Assembly (NCBI GenBank): GCA_910588405.1 | Contig: CAJUPT010000056.1 | Coordinates: 9,781-23,825, forward strand | Reading direction: 5' to 3' | DNA length: 14,045 bases | From: an uncultured Lachnospiraceae bacterium | Lineage (GTDB): Bacteria > Bacillota > Clostridia > Lachnospirales > Lachnospiraceae | In this document: positions 13,962 to 14,045 of the stretch, one piece after another | Layout of the letters: each line of letters opens with the position of its first letter | How positions within the stretch are numbered: the stretch's first letter is position 1 | Made by a program: the position numbers and the translations under genes | Notes under the pieces: generated by a model | What the model saw: only the letters and a program-made list of their open reading frames with translations | Told to the model about the DNA's origin: nothing | The model's database searches: none

Positions 13962-14045
13962 AGTTTACCGGTTCTCTCCGGGACAAGTCCATACTTCCAT
14001 GGGCGGTCTTTATTTGCAAGGTACCGGTAGAATCCCTGCCTGCTG

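Noticed and set aside
13965..14029. TACCGGT and ACCGGTA words flanking the last 60 bp as a stem or repeat
   Set aside because: The ACCGGT core is self-complementary and short; without the sequence beyond the window edge it cannot be judged.

Overview
The window looks like chromosomal DNA of a spore-forming member of the Clostridia, most likely a Lachnospiraceae relative. It carries the sporulation pair gpr-spoIIP, strong AGGAGG-type ribosome binding sites, moderately GC-rich genes with AT-rich gaps, and several families typical of gut Clostridia (YolD-like protein, stand-alone SagB-type oxidoreductase, cytidylate-kinase-like protein, Rpn/PD-(D/E)XK protein). This placement is inferred from gene content, not from a database search.

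Layout: (1) 1-2380 holds a 55-bp direct repeat, then gpr and spoIIP, closed by a hairpin. (2) 2500-4940 holds a lipoprotein with a long disordered linker, a YolD-like protein without its usual Y-family polymerase partner, and a SagB-type nitroreductase-fold enzyme. (3) 5048-8408 is a divergent locus. An AraC/cupin regulator overlaps a GT-B glycosyltransferase by 4 nt on the minus strand, behind a good sigma-A promoter, and faces an MFS transporter on the plus strand. (4) 8476-10014 holds a GNAT acetyltransferase and a DegV lipid-binding protein; the 250 bp before degV can fold into a closed RNA structure with competing internal hairpins. (5) 10069-11000 holds a hairpin between the convergent degV and cytidylate-kinase-like genes, then the latter gene on the minus strand with a long leader packed with hairpins and a repeated AGCGGAA motif. 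(6) 11179-12463 holds an OmpR-type response regulator with no kinase beside it, followed by the 3' remnant of a DDE transposase. (7) 12464-14045 is an AT-rich gap and an Rpn-type PD-(D/E)XK gene whose 3' end contains a perfect 12-bp tandem repeat.

The genes do not form one pathway. The clear functional units are gpr-spoIIP (spore germination/engulfment) and the AraC-glycosyltransferase/MFS divergent locus. I see no CRISPR array, tRNA, rRNA or classical defence island. The best candidates for something undescribed are non-coding: the degV leader, the hairpin-rich leader of the kinase-like gene, and the GTAGCGGAACTAT motif placed just before the ribosome binding site of both gpr and the kinase-like gene.
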